In this document: one piece after another, positions 39,040 to 61,378 of the stretch
Layout of the letters: each line of letters opens with the position of its first letter
Numbering within the stretch: the stretch's first letter is position 1
NCBI GenBank assembly: GCA_023055505.1
Contig: JALIRH010000001.1
Span: forward strand, 9,736,467-9,800,466
DNA from: Callipepla californica brunnescens
Lineage: Eukaryota > Chordata > Aves > Galliformes > Odontophoridae
Direction: 5' to 3'
DNA: 64,000 nucleotides
The notes under the pieces: generated by a model
Told to the model about the DNA's origin: nothing
Databases searched by the model: none
Seen by the model: the letters and a program-made list of their open reading frames with translations, nothing else
Translations under genes and position numbers: made by a program

Positions 39040-41900
39040 TGTGAAAAAACAGGACTCTGAGGGATCTAGCCCACTGATCTCTCTAAACCAGAGTGATCTG
39101 TACTTAAAGATCTATATCTAATGGATGTCTTAAAAATCTAGGATGATAGAAATTCTACAATTGTCTAGCAATTCACACCAATGTTAGGAATGTTGTTAAA
39201 AAGTCCTCCCTAAGGTCTAGTCTAAATCTTGTATGCAACAATATAAGCTTTCTACATTCTGTTCCTTAGTAGATGACCAATGACCCAGAGAACAAATTTT
39301 CTTTCTTCTCTGATGCTGCCTTTTAAATATTGGAAATTTCCCATCTAAATAAAAGCTCCGTGATTCCTTTTATGTTTCCCATAGGTGATATGTTTTTGAC
39401 ACTTTTTATACTTGCAGATTTATTCTGTACCATCTTGAAAATGCAATAACAAAATTCGTTTTTTTAGCCAAGAATTTACCAGTTAAGCTGAGCAGAAATA
39501 CTCCTTCGCATTCATGTTTATAGTTCAGCACTTGATGCTTTTCAATTTCTGGAGCAGCATCACACTGCTGAGTCTCGTTCTGCTTGTCATTCACTATACC
39601 CCCAAGACACTTTCCCTTAGAACTCCCATCTAGCAAATCGTTTGCAGTACTGCATTTCATTGGAACCTCTGTCCTTTCATGCTAGACTGAAAGAACTAGG
39701 TTCACAACAGAAGCCAGTACATGAACATTTCAGGAAGAACATGATAGTGTTCATTCCTCTACTGTACCTTTTCAGCTCAAGAGCTCCCCAGACTGAAGGC
39801 TGTCATGATTTACAGCCACAAACGTACTCTTTTGCATTCACTTATACATCACTTTTGGTACCCATTTGTACTTTTATTTTTAATTATTACTATTTTCTTC
39901 CTGTGACAGTGAAGCCTATAATTTGTTACATATTATATTAAAATCTATTCTGTTAATTTGCTACCTGATAATATCTGGAATGGTCTGAAAGTATTTTTTG
40001 TGACATTACAAATAATTAATAAACAATTCATCTTCTTCAAACTATTTAAACTATTTACAGTTTAGTAGCCCTGTATCATATACTTCTCCACCACCTCTTC
40101 TCCAAGCTTAGAAATGCTTAATCTGTTATACTGAAGCTGTTATTCATCTGAATGACTGACACTTCTTTGCAGGCTTTTTTTTTTTTTTAATTCTGTAACA
40201 TGTCTTCTGAAAAGACAGAACTAGAATGGTATCAAGTGTTCAAAAAGAGGTTTGAGAGCAGCTAGTGTAGTGTTGTGAAACTTTACTTTGTTATCTCTTT
40301 TCTTCATAATTTCTAATATTCTTTTTATCAGTTACTTCTTCACCATTAGTACTTCCAGATCTCCTTCTGAAAGATGACAGATATCACAGTGAGCCACCCT
40401 ATCATGTATCTATAATTAGGGTACTTTGACATCGTCTGCATGATATTATACTTGCCAGGATTTAGTCCCGTTGTCTTTATTGAAAGTCTTTCAATATTTT
40501 GAGATCCCTCTGGATTTCTTCTCAGTCAGCTTTATATTAGTCTACTTTGCATAACATTGTATCATCACAAAATTCTGTCCTTTTGTAATTCACCCCTTTT
40601 CCACATGGTCCTGAATGCACTAAAACAACAAAAACTGGCTCAGATTCTGAGGTGTCCAAGGGTAAGATCTACTCATTATAAAATCTGATTATTAAACCTT
40701 ACTCTTAGTTTTCTGTCTTATGTTTGACAGAGTAACTTCTTTAAGAGCCTTTGTATGAATCTCTGTGAAAAACATATCAGTTAAGTGACATTTATAAACT
40801 CCTTCAGAGATATCTAATGGATTTGTGATGTAGGAGTCTTCAACAGAAGTTCTGCTGATTCCTTGCCGGTATATTACATTTAATATACTTAACTATATAG
40901 AATACTTAATTATGGAGAAGAAAAGCTGATTGAAAATATCAATCAGATTTACGAGATAGTAGTACCCATAATTTCTCCCGGAGACTGTGTTAAGCTTGAT
41001 GTCACATTTTTCACTGACCTTTGGCCTTAGAGATTGATTTAAGCCATAGGTTACATACTGCAGTATTATTACTCAGTAGTTTCATATTTGCATTTCTTTA
41101 CAACTCTGGATTGATTACCATCCATTCTGTCCTTTTAATTTAGTATAGTGAATTTTCTTAGTTTGTCTTTTTATTAATATTTTAATTGAGCTACCTCCTC
41201 AGATTCACCACTTGTGAAGGATTGCTTGAAGAACTGCCCTGACCTTCTTTTTAATGAAAACTGATGCATTCTGATATAATTTATCTATCTAGAGAGCTGC
41301 AGGTGATCAGTGATCAGTTTGCCTGATGGTCTGGTGAGCTGCTTCTTTCTAATGCAACTAAAAAGGTTTTGAGCATTTAGTTAGGGCTTCTTCAAAACAG
41401 GTCTTTGCAATAATCTGTGATTTTATGCTTAAGGTCACTTAGACTCTCCTGCTTTTTTCCTCTGTTGGATTGCTCTTTTTAGGAGCTTGTTTCTGCATTT
41501 TAATTTAATTTAATGTATTGTATCTTCCCTATCAATTTAATCACTTGGTTGTGTTGCTTTTAAGTGCTTCTGATATCCTCTTAACTGTGGGTATTCGGTG
41601 ATTCTTGGCCTATACCACGATGTTACATAAATTCTCCACCCCAAAGTAAACTTTTTTTATTCTGGCTTTTCATTTATTTTTTGAAATGTGAACGCTGCTG
41701 TCGAAGAAGTCTAATCTCCTTTTGTCTGAACCTTTACCATCACAAGATGGGCCATTCATTCTTGCTTCCTGATTGCTGGGAACCTTAATCTCACTATAGC
41801 AAGTAATTGAAGTCTCTCACTTTTGCCTTGCTAATATTTTTAGCCTTTTGTACTAAGTGTCAATGCTCTAGTAATCTGATAGACTATAGCTCAAATATCA
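39040..41900 (-). mobile_element. Ancient CR1/L3-like LINE remnant, highly decayed
   Basis: The region reads, on the plus strand, as a badly eroded reverse complement of the long CR1 3' half known from turtles and other amniotes. There is 3'-end text at 39150-39390 (AAGTCCTCCCTAAGGTCTAG, TCCCATCTAAATA), a block at 40440-40650 (TCTTTATTGAAAGTCTTTCA, CCACATGGTCCTGAATGCAC) and one near 41700-41820 (AAGTCTAATCTCC, GTAATTGAAGTCTCTCAC). Sequence at about 39400-40080 does not fit and may be a later insertion. No frame is conserved. The assignment is by eye from remembered consensus and is uncertain in detail. Confidence 0.45.
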
Positions 41901-42079
41901 CATCTCATATTTATAATATAGTTCACAGAGATTTGTGTATACATAAACACTGATAGCATCTTCACCTTATTGCCCTTTACTATAAATGCACGCTTACTAC
42001 TCACACCTATTCTTAATTGAGCAGTATTTCCCATTGCCAAACTAACAATGTCCTATTTTTGTAACTATTTCAATTCACT

Positions 42080-42600
42080 AAACTCATTTAAAACTCTCAT
42101 TTTGTCCCTCTCCGTTCTTGTAGATCCTTCAGCATGAAATCTTTGACAAATTTAACAAATACACCATGTTATGAGTTAAAATATTTAATGGCATTGGACC
42201 AGGATAGAATCTTAAAATAGTTTTCTACTTTGACAGTAAATCATTGATATATTTCTTTTCCAGTCACTGTAGTTTGCATATAAATGAGGATAACACATAA
42301 GAAAACTTGAAAAGCCTTCCTGAAATCCTGTTAGATTCCACTTCTCATTTTCTCAAGTCCTATTAATCATTAAGAAGGAAATAAGATAACTTGTCACAAC
42401 TTGTACTTGGCAGGTGCATGTTGTCTTTCACATATTCCTCCTGTCTTCTAAATGCTTTATAACACTGTCTTCCATTACTTGCTTCGGTATTTGAGGTAAC
42501 TGAGGGTAATCAGACATGTTTTTTAAATCCAGAGCTTCTCTTTTTCCTTCTTTAAATACAAATAGTGTGTTTACTTTATTCCAATATTTGTTTCTTATAT
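42080..42600 (-). mobile_element. Second ancient CR1/L3-like segment
   Basis: ATTTAATGGCATTGGACCAG, AAATCATTGATATATTTC, the AAGAAGGAAATAAGATAACT block and GGTATTTGAGGTAACTGAGG follow, in order, an ancient amniote CR1 repeat (reverse complement). The order relative to the preceding segment implies a separate copy or an internal duplication. Confidence 0.55.
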
Positions 42601-43083
42601 ACAGGATGAGATAACATCAATGCTAAATGAATGGAATCTCACTACTCTTTTGCTGGGTAATGGCCCAGAGTTACTACAGCCTTATATGGGACTGTTGCTT
42701 GTTCCTTGGCACACAGCTCATGTAAAACACTATCTGCCTGGGACCTTGTCTGTGCTACATATTCTTTTTCATAAAAATGGGGAGATACGATGTATTTACC
42801 TGACTAGTGGTAAGATCGAATACATTCAATTTGCAGAACGGTTCTCCAGTATCTGCATTGCTTCATTCAGGATGATGTATTAACCATGCAATGAGTTCAA
42901 GAAGATGTATTAAAAGTGAAGCAAATGACAGAGTTAATTTACCTGGGAGGCAGCTGGCATGCTGGTGGACAATGTGTTTTGAGTGGCCAATTAAACATCA
43001 CATCCTAATTTATTTGTGAGGAGGTATTAGAAAAGTGTTCTGAGCTGATGCATGAATAAAATACCAAACCTATTCTTCAACAC

Positions 43084-43111
43084 AAAAAAAAAAAAAAAAG
43101 AAAAAAAAAAA
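43084..43111. repeat. Poly-A tract interrupted by one G (28 nt)
   Basis: A16-G-A11. I see no retrocopy or LINE immediately upstream, so it is not clearly a retroposon tail. Confidence 0.95.
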
Positions 43112-43155
43112 GGGAAAAGCTGTGGGATAAGAAGAGTTTGAGCAAGTCATTACGT

Positions 43156-43204
43156 CCCAGTCAAAATATCCTGTCAAAATATTCTTTGCCAAAATATCCC
43201 GTGT
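43156..43204. repeat. Short tandem repeat, three CAAAATATnC-type units
   Basis: Three copies of an approximately 16-bp unit (GTCAAAATATCCT, GTCAAAATATTCTTT, GCCAAAATATCCC) stand in a row. Confidence 0.75.
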
Positions 43205-44319
43205 CAGTTTCATTTCAGCTGAATTTCGTTAGCCTGGAAGCCACACAGGCACTGACAAAATTTAGAGAGAGATGCATTATGTTGGCATCAGAGCAGGTGA
43301 GCCCTGCTCGTTACAAGGATTCACTTTGTGTTTGAGGTTTGCTTCCTTGAGACTTTTTGTCACTGCTGCCTGTTTCCAACCTGCACAGAGACTGCTGATA
43401 TTTTGATGCTTGACGTAACTGCCTGCTCCTCTTATTGCTGGATAACAGTTCTGTCATCACTTCCAAATCTGCTGATTTTCTAGTTTATATCTTTCTTATG
43501 CATTAATGGATTTTGAACACTGAACTAGAAACAGCCTTGCGACAATCCTTTCTGTCACATTTGTTTCACAGTCTCCTTTGTCCAGGTTTGTGCTTTGCTT
43601 TGTGCCTCCCAATTTGTACCTTTTGTTCATTGTCATTGACTTTATTTTAACAGAAGCGTCCTTTATTTTGGCCTCCTAGTCCAAATTAGACATGCCATGT
43701 ACTACTATCTGAGAAGCCAATCTAAATTGCAGTGCAAATGCAAACTGTGTTTAGCTTTAATGTAGTGGCAATCAACTGTCTACTTGAATTAATTTCATCT
43801 CTTTTTGCTTTTTTTATAGTTCTAGCCTCGCTTCCTCGGGAAGCAAGATTTACTCAGTTGTACTTTCTGTCATTCTGAGTCTTGCAATTTCTTTGGAACC
43901 TTCTTGAAAATTTCAGCCAAATTTGAGAGTGCTCAAGGTCTCAGTGTTACAGCAAGCTGAATGGAGCCAAGCAGTCTCCCACTGAGGGCAGAGATGCAGT
44001 TCAGCTCATTTATTTGGACATGTACTGTATACCTAGAGGACACTGCTAAGCTTCCATCCAAAAGAGAAGATTCTGTTAACGCTTGTTCTCTCTTAGACAT
44101 ATGTAAAGTAGTTTATCAGCTGCCTGTCAGCGGTATTAATTAGGCAATGCACTGTTTCATTTTTCTTTCATCTTTCTCATTTGCATTTTCCTTTTTCAGA
44201 ATACCACCCAAATAAATACGTTTCTCTTACTTTACTATCCCTCCACGCCCGCTTCCCGCAATCTTCCTACACTATATCTGATATATATACCTGATCTAGA
44301 GGAATGTATCCCTGCTTAT

Positions 44320-44393
44320 ACCAGGGGGCTTGAAACTAGATGATCTTAAAGGTCCCTTCCAACCTAAACCATTCACGATTCTATGATTCTATA
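44320..44393 (+). mobile_element. CR1 LINE 3' terminus only
   Basis: GGGCTTGAAACTAGATGATC, AAAGGTCCCTTCCAACCTAA and the ATTCTATGATTCTATA tail give the last 70 bp or so of a plus-strand CR1, an extreme 5' truncation. Confidence 0.88.
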
Positions 44394-44803
44394 TCCATAG
44401 GGCTGCGTGCATATGTACGCATACGTAATATCTATGCACACAAAGAAAATCAATTTTTTCCATGTCCAGTTTTCTCTGATGCCTTTCTCTTATTATCATG
44501 TCTAGGGAGAAGTTTAGGAATATTTTTTTTCCACTGAAGCAGTTCAGAGTTAAAATTTTTCCTCTCCTCTCTCTTCTTTTTTCTCTTGTCTGCTTCTTTT
44601 GCTATCAGCTGTAGAAGAGACAGCTGTTAATGCTTTATACTGATTGCAAACCTCACTATATTCATGGGTATGCTAGTTTTTATATACACTACATGTTTCA
44701 GGATGTAATCACCTTGTGGCTCAGCATACTCAACCAGGTCTACCTTCTGCTTCATATTACTTATCCAGATGCATTTTCCTCCATTTCTTGGTCTACACCA
44801 TAA

Positions 44804-45290
44804 ATCACAGAGCCATAGAACAGCTTGGGCTGGAAGGGACCTCAAGGATGATCACGTTTCAACCTCCTTGCCTCAGGCAGTGTTGCCAGCTGCTAGGTCC
44901 AGTACTAGATCAGGTTGCCCAGGGGCCCATCCAACCTGGCCTCAAACACCTCCAGGGATGGGGCATCCAAAACTTCAAACCTCCAAGCAACCTGTTCCAC
45001 CACCTCACCATCCTCTCAGTGAAAAAATTCCCCCTGGTCTAATTTTAATATTCCCTTCTTTCATTTTAAATCATTCCCCCTTGTCCTATCACTATCTACC
45101 AGAGTAAGAAGTTGACGTCTCTCCTGTTTACAATCTCCATTCAAATTCTGGAAGGCCACAATGAGGTCTCCCTGGAGCCTTCTTTTCTCCAGACTGAACA
45201 AGCCCAGCTCCTTCAGCCTGTCTTCATTGGAGAGGTGCTCCAGCCCTCTGATCATCTTTGGGACCCTCCTCTGGACCCTCTGAACTCTTA
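44804..45290 (-). mobile_element. CR1 LINE 3' fragment, about 490 bp
   Basis: It runs from AATCACAGAGCCATAGAACA and GGGCTGGAAGGGACCTCAAG through CAACCTGGCCTCAAACACCT, CCCCCTTGTCCTATCACTAT and GAGGTCTCCCTGGAGCCTTC to GGACCCTCCTCTGGACCCTC. Minus-strand translation gives VQRVQRRVPKMIRGLEHLS and [20 protein letters not shown]. It is 5' truncated, tail at left, with 3' tail facing the plus-strand copy at 44320-44393. Confidence 0.93.
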
Positions 45291-48200
45291 AAATATGTAT
45301 CTCAATTAAATTATTCATGGAAGTATGCATCTTTCTGTGTTGCATGTATGTATTTTCTATTGATCGGGTTAATCAAGGATGAGAATTTGAATTAAATTAA
45401 CTTTATGTTCCTTTATAGGAAGATTGTGCAGGGAAAATATCACTGGACTGGATGAAAACTGAATGTGGTAAGAAGATGCAAATTCAGTTTATAATACTGC
45501 AAGTCTTTCATAATTATACCTAATGTATTTGACAAGGTTAATTTTGTTGTTGTTATTTGGTAAGTACTGTGAGAAGAATGTTTTTTTGTTGTTGGTTCAT
45601 TTTTTTTCCAAGCTAGATTGGTAACAGTAAATTAAATGGGAACAAAAAAAGTAAGAGGAGAAGACTATTTATACAGTATGATGTCTTTAAGAAAGCTATT
45701 TAAAATGAGTCATTTTTAAGTTGAAAATCATGCTTTACCTGCTAGAAATCCATGAAAAGGAAGTAAGAATAGTGAAACTTCTTGGAGAATTGAGGTAGTT
45801 TCCCAATAGGATACGTGCCCAAGTCCCACTCATAAACTACCTAAGCTATGTCTTCAACAGTTACGCTTTTTTTCTTTATTTCTTGTTTAAAAGAGGATTA
45901 CTGACCACATTGATCTGGTGATTCAGAATGTCTTCAATGTCTGCTTCTTGTTCCCTGCAGTATACTGAAGCTCTTCACAGTTGTTTTCTGCTATATATAC
46001 TTTTCTCTTCCAAAGTGTTTATTTGGTATGCTACTGAACTCTTCTGCCAGAAAATATTGTCATAAGGAGGTGCAGCACTGAAATGGGAAACCTGGATTCC
46101 AAACCTCATGCACTCCTGCTTGAGTCTGAACCACCTGTGCATGCTTCCCAGGAATACACTGTAATCACAAGCTAAATAATTCCAGGGTAGAATTCTTTTC
46201 ATGCCTCCATGTGAAGTTGGATCACTGTGCAAGCAGGAATCTAAGCTGAAGGGTACAAAGGAAAAAACAAAAGAGGTGGAATCTGTGATCAGATGATGAT
46301 GAGGGTCTCCTAAGGGAGAGATGCATTGCAAATTGTTCTGTTTGCTAAACTTTATACCGGTGTGCCAGAAAGAACAGAAGGAAATTAGACCCCATGAGAG
46401 GTCTAGTTAATTATGAGTTTCACTAACTCTGTAAATAAATGAATTATGGGTAAGATAATACACATAGCAGTTTACTTTTATCCCCAAAGGGTAATGAAGC
46501 TTTGTGTTAATTGGGGAACAGAGCATGCAGATGCTTGTTAGACTGGAGTACATACTGACTAAGATTCAGAAGGTCTACAATATCTAGAGTATATCAAGAA
46601 TATCCATAAGATGCCACCAAGGCTAAGATATAAGTGTAGTGTAATCTCTGCGATCATGAAAATGTAGAATTGATGCAAATATAAATGAATTTAATTTTAA
46701 GATCTTGCCAAAAGCAGGAGCATATATATATATGTAATTTTAAACTGCAAATATTGTAAGCAGGTTGTATTTGAGCTGTCAAATGTTATGGGGATAACTA
46801 GCTCATCTGTAGTGCATGAAAACTCTTTAACGTACTTTTCTGTAGTGACTGATCCAAGAGAAAGAGTTGTCACAGTGATCCCACCTTTATCTGAAAGTCA
46901 ACACGTCTGTGCTCTAAAGACTTGTTTATGCATTTCCCACTTAAGCATCATTGGATATAAATAAATAAACAGCACTGGCAATTGCAAGCAGATCTCAGTA
47001 TTGTTTTCCCCTTCTCCAAGTTAATCGCATTCTCAATAGAATCAGTCTGTCTCTGTTAATCTCTTTTTAGCCCCCTACCTCCTGCATTCCTGATTGAACT
47101 GTGCCTTGTGCTTAACAAAACGGGTCTCTAACTTGCAGTTCAGGATTTAGAAATCAAGGTCGTCTTCTTCCTTGGTGAATGTTCCACCCATCTGGCCATC
47201 ACGGATGCGGAGACTCTAACAAAGGAGCCTTAATGTGCCTGAAAGAGTCTGAATTGTTCTCAGACTTCCATGTCTAACATTTGTTTAATCAGGAGTTTAT
47301 GAACAGTTCATCAAAGGATGCTATTGGTAAGAACAGCACATGAAGCCACACCGAATCAGTAATACAGATGAGGAGCAATGTGTTAAGGAATGCTGGAATA
47401 TGCAGTAAAATATTTTCTGATTGGGATCTGTCATACTGTTCGACTAGTGTACATGATGTGGGAGATCCTTCAGAGTTTATGAACTCTACCTTCATCTCTG
47501 CAAAACCGAACTCCGCTCACAGTGTTAGCTCATTTCAACTTAGAGTTACTTTCTTCTAGGGAAAGCTATTATGAAGTTAAGTGCTTCATCCAAAACACAC
47601 CCAAATACAGAAAAGAAAACGGTGGTCATAGGGTACAAGTGAAAGTTCTACTAATCCAATCTTACGGCTCTTGGATGTATAAACAGATGGCAAGATATCT
47701 CAGCAGGTGTTGCTACCAGCCCTTTGGCAGAACAAAACCTCTCAGTGGATGCTAAACCTACTTAAAAAACTATTTGAAATAATGCTTCAACATCCTCTAC
47801 TAAAAAATATCTCCCTTGCTAGAATATTTCATTATACATCTTGGAAACGCAGTCCAGGAACTAAGAGAAATTGCTCTGAATTTTGGGTTTGTCAAAGCCA
47901 TTAACCGTAAGAGGAACAATTTTACAAGAATTTGATCATCAAGTTGTAACAGAACTCTTAGATCTAAACACGTCCCTGGTTCCATATCATGTAAAAGGCA
48001 ATGAATAAACAGAGATGCTGCTTAAAAGCCTACTGATCATGTTGAGAACATTGCTCAGAGGAGAAAAGCTCAACTAACCCACCTAATAGCTTATTTTATG
48101 TCTAGAATTTACATGAAATGAACCAAGAGGATTTTCATCCTTCTCTTTGTTATGTGGAAGAGCTTCCTGTGCTTTTTAACAGTAGGAATGGTTTAATACA

Positions 48201-50097
48201 ATATGAATGTTCTTTGGATATCATACATATTTTTTAACTCCCCCTTACGAATGGTACAGTGGAACTGCCAAAACCATGCAGAATGGCAGCCAGCACAGCT
48301 CCAGTGCACAGGAAGGTTACGTTAGCTGAAGTGTTAGGAGGGATGTTCAAGAGAAAATATAGCACTTATAACAGAATGTTTTGGTTGTCATTACCTGAGG
48401 CTCTGCCCTTCAAGTTTATAAAGCAAAAGTGGGCAAAACTGGGGAGTGCAATATAGCAGCAGCAACCTGGGGTGCTGTGGCAGGGAACAGTGGTAACACA
48501 GCTTATAGCGTCTAATTCTTTCTTTTGGCATGCTTGGCTATATAACAGCTTGATGCAAGTAAGTCAGAGAAAAAACCTAAAAGAGACTTAGCAGCTTGGA
48601 CTGCTCTATGGCTTAGCTCCCTAAGGTACAGCATCTGGGACATGTGCTTGCAGATCTACCACAACCTACACTGCTGCTTTATCGTGGACATTCATCCCTT
48701 AGCAGCATCTATGAGAACACTAAAACTGTGTCACACTCCAGCTCTGACTGCAGTGGATTCTTAGCCTAGCTACAACAATCCACTACTATTTTTATTCAGT
48801 AAGTTTATTTATGACTTCAAGTTCTCTTTCAAATTTAATGAAGGGATGCTGAATGTTTCAAAGTTAAGAAGCATCATCTGCTTATTCTTCCTTTAAACGA
48901 TGAAACTCAAATGGAATGTGAGTTCTCATTTATCCTGTCACACTGACAACTGCAGCAGCACATTGTTAATTTAGCTATAAACCTTGATCACAGCAGACAC
49001 TGGCTGAAAGGGCTCTTCTGCAGCTATTCTCCTGGAGGCATCTTCTGCAGGGCAATGCGTGGGCACCTGCTCTGTGTTAGGAACTTATCTGTCACAGACG
49101 TTTTGCACAGGACTGGCTATCTGTCTGATCAAAGCTTGCGTGCATTTGCTTGACAGTTCTAACTGGCTGTTTGATGAACTATGCGATGAGTTAAATGTAA
49201 CAATGTACAAATGAGCACCTTCCAGCTAGAAGCAAGGCTGTAAGTATGACAGCTTAGATAGGGTTCCACACAAGCATGAAATGCTGTCCATTTTTTTCTG
49301 AACTTAAGATTAGGAAACTAAATCATGAATCTGCAGTTAAGATGAAACAATCCTCCTGTTTTCACACTTGTAACCAGTGGCACTGCAAGAATAGAAGATG
49401 ATCTTATTTTGAACCAGACGTCCACCTCTCGTAGGAGGTGGGGGATGTTAATTCTCCAAGTTGGTTACTTCTTGAGCAAGTCCTGCAGCCTGTGGGCAGT
49501 TGTGTAGAAAGGAGATGAGGGCTGTGTTCTTGGCACTCGGTTACCCACGCGCTGTGCAGTTCTACCCAAGTGTGCTGTGCGTGGGCTGAATGCAGTGGTG
49601 TAGTTGGGTGGAGTTGAACCTTTTTCCTGTCTGAGTGAAAAAGCAGCAGAACTCAGCAAGACGAGAGCACTTCTGGATATATACCAAGACCCATATTTGA
49701 ATGACTGAGGTGAAGCTTTCAGCTGATGTCTGCTGGGATGCTTCCTGACACGAGACTGCTCAAACTGTTCTCTGAAACGCAGGGTGTCTCAAGTTCACTA
49801 ATCAAAGCCCAAACGGACTTCACAGGGTTTGAATTTTGCCTCCTGGCGCGTCAGAAACAGACGAGTTACCGATGAAACGGATACATGTGCCTGATAACAA
49901 GAGCTTACACGCAGCTTACACGTGGCGGCTGGAGATGGCAAGAACTGATGTGAGGAATGGCACGGACAGCAGGTTCAACTCTGAACTTGGTCTGAAGCCA
50001 CAAAGCAGTCCCAGAGCCAAAGCGTGAGTGATGCTTCCCACAGCGGTACCACTCCTCAGCGATGGTCCTGCAATGATGCATTTATTTCTTGCACTTC
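45291..50097. other. Intergenic, unique sequence upstream of the ZNF800 promoter
   Basis: No CR1 copy or exon recognised over 4.8 kb. A short ATATAT run lies at 46721-46733. CpG content begins to rise after about 49800. Confidence 0.7.
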
Positions 50098-50102
50098 CTA
50101 AC
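50098..50102. repeat. Left copy of LTR target-site duplication (CTAAC)
   Basis: This CTAAC directly abuts the LTR end and is matched by an identical copy at 50661-50665. Confidence 0.7.
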
Positions 50103-50660
50103 CGTCAATGGTTCACGGGCTGGTTCGGCCCGGTTCCGTGATGATTGGTGCAGGGGACCCATGGACCCACGCCCCAGGAAAGTGGTAGGGGGAAAGGGAA
50201 AATGGAAAAGGGCACAGAAACGAAACAGCGGCAACGATCTGAGGAGGAAAGCTAATTTACTAAATAAGATATCGGAAAGCAAAATAACACAATACAATAC
50301 AATGTAATTGGAATTGAGGCTAATAAATCAAATAGAATGAGCAAGAGAGTGTCCGATAAACTGAACGCTAAATGCTGAAGGTGAGATGGCAGCGAGCACC
50401 CGCTGCTGGGTCAATCCCAAAGGAAAGAGAGTGTCTCATGACACACAAACAGATTTTATCTTTCCCTCTGAGAGGAAGAACGTAAAAATACAAAGCATCG
50501 CACAGTCCTCTGGGGAATGTAGTTCTTCTTCTCTTCTGAGACAGGGATACCCAGAACTATTGATGATCCACGGAGCTGGAGCATTAACTTTTTAACACTT
50601 AATGCACTACATGATGTTATGATGTGGAATACCAATACCAAAAATCATAAACCCATGACA
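50103..50660 (-). mobile_element. Solo LTR of an endogenous retrovirus, 558 bp, ERVL-like
   Basis: On the minus strand the element opens TGTCAT at 50660 and closes TTGACG at 50103, an inverted terminal TGTCA/TGACA pair with the last CA apparently mutated to CG. It is flanked by CTAAC on both sides (50098-50102 and 50661-50665), a 5-bp target-site duplication; five bases suits ERVL-type elements. The body, including the ACTACATTCCCCAGAG block and the A/T-rich centre, resembles LTRs I recall from bird genomes, but I cannot name the family. No internal gag or pol sequence adjoins it, so it is a solo LTR left by recombination. It ends about 190 bp upstream of the ZNF800 CpG island, in antisense orientation. 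Confidence 0.72.
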
Positions 50661-50665
50661 CTAAC
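50661..50665. repeat. Right copy of LTR target-site duplication (CTAAC)
   Basis: CTAAC immediately after the TGTCA-type LTR terminus, identical to the left flank. Confidence 0.7.
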
Positions 50666-51506
50666 AAACTGTTCTCCTCACGCAACAGAAGGTTTTCACG
50701 ATGAGGAAAGAACTGGTTCGGCAAACTTATCCCTTTGCCAAAATCCGATTACCACCGCTCGCCCAAGCCTGGATGGCGAATTGCTCCAAAACGTGGATTC
50801 ATCCTTCTTCGCAGCAGCTCTACCGCCAACGACGGCTTTTATTTTGTTCAAACGACGCGGGCCGGGGCACCGCCGGGGCCCCTCGGCGCATGCCCGGCGG
50901 GCGCAGCGCGGCGGGCGCAGCCGGGCTCCCTCGGCCGCCGCACCGCCCGCTCCGCGCTCCAACGGCCGCGTGCCGCCGCCCGGCACCTGTGCGGCACGGG
51001 CGGGGGAGCGGCGGGCGAGGCGCCTGCGCACTGAGCGCCGCGCGGCCCCTCGCCGCCACGGCCGCAGTCACTTCCTGCCCCTGTGCCCATCCGGCTCCGG
51101 GGTCAGCGGCCGCCGCTCTGGCGGGACAGGGGCGAATAAAGCGGAGCTCGGGGCGGGGGGAGGCCGCCCGTCCGCTGCCAGGTGGGGGACGGCGCGCGCG
51201 GCGGTCCCGCGGCGGTCCGTCCGCCGCCGGCGTTTGGCGCCCGCTGTCACCTGCCGCCCGCGCGTCCCTTCCCTCCCCGCGGCTGGCGCGGGGCGGCCCG
51301 GCGGGCTCTGCCGGCCGCGGCTCCGCTCCCTCCGTCGCGCGGGAACCGCGAGGCGCCGGCGGAGCTGAGGGGAGAGGGGAAGGGCGGGAAGGAAGCGGCG
51401 GCCGGGGCGCAGGTGGTGGCGGCGGCGGCGGGCGGGCGGGCGCGGGGCTGGGCCGGGCCGCGCGGGAGCGGCGGGGCCGGGCGCTCCGGGAGAGCCGCAG
51501 CGAACA

Positions 51507-51607
51507 ATGGAAGGGCCGTGCGCTGCCGAGGAGGTGACGGCTGTGTGCTCGTTTCGGCAGGAGCGAGCCGCCGCATGTAGGAGCACCGCGGGTCGTGCGC
51601 ACGGAAA
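51507..51607 (+). other. ZNF800 5' leader with candidate upstream overlapping ORF and acceptor
   Basis: An ATG at 51507 has A at -3 and G at +4, a near-ideal context, and its frame (different from ZNF800) stays open past the ZNF800 ATG at 51608. A polypyrimidine-like stretch ending CAG at 51560 could instead be a 3' splice site that removes this ATG from the mRNA. Which is true cannot be told from sequence. Confidence 0.4.

Positions 51608-61378
<9,771 letters not shown>

Larger units (their letters stand above)
42601..44319. other. Intergenic, unique sequence
   Basis: Holds the poly-A tract and short tandem repeat at 43.1 kb; otherwise nothing recognised. Confidence 0.7.

Noticed and set aside
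43084..43111. Poly-A tract as a possible processed-pseudogene tail
   Set aside because: No gene-like or LINE-like sequence precedes it and no flanking duplication was seen.
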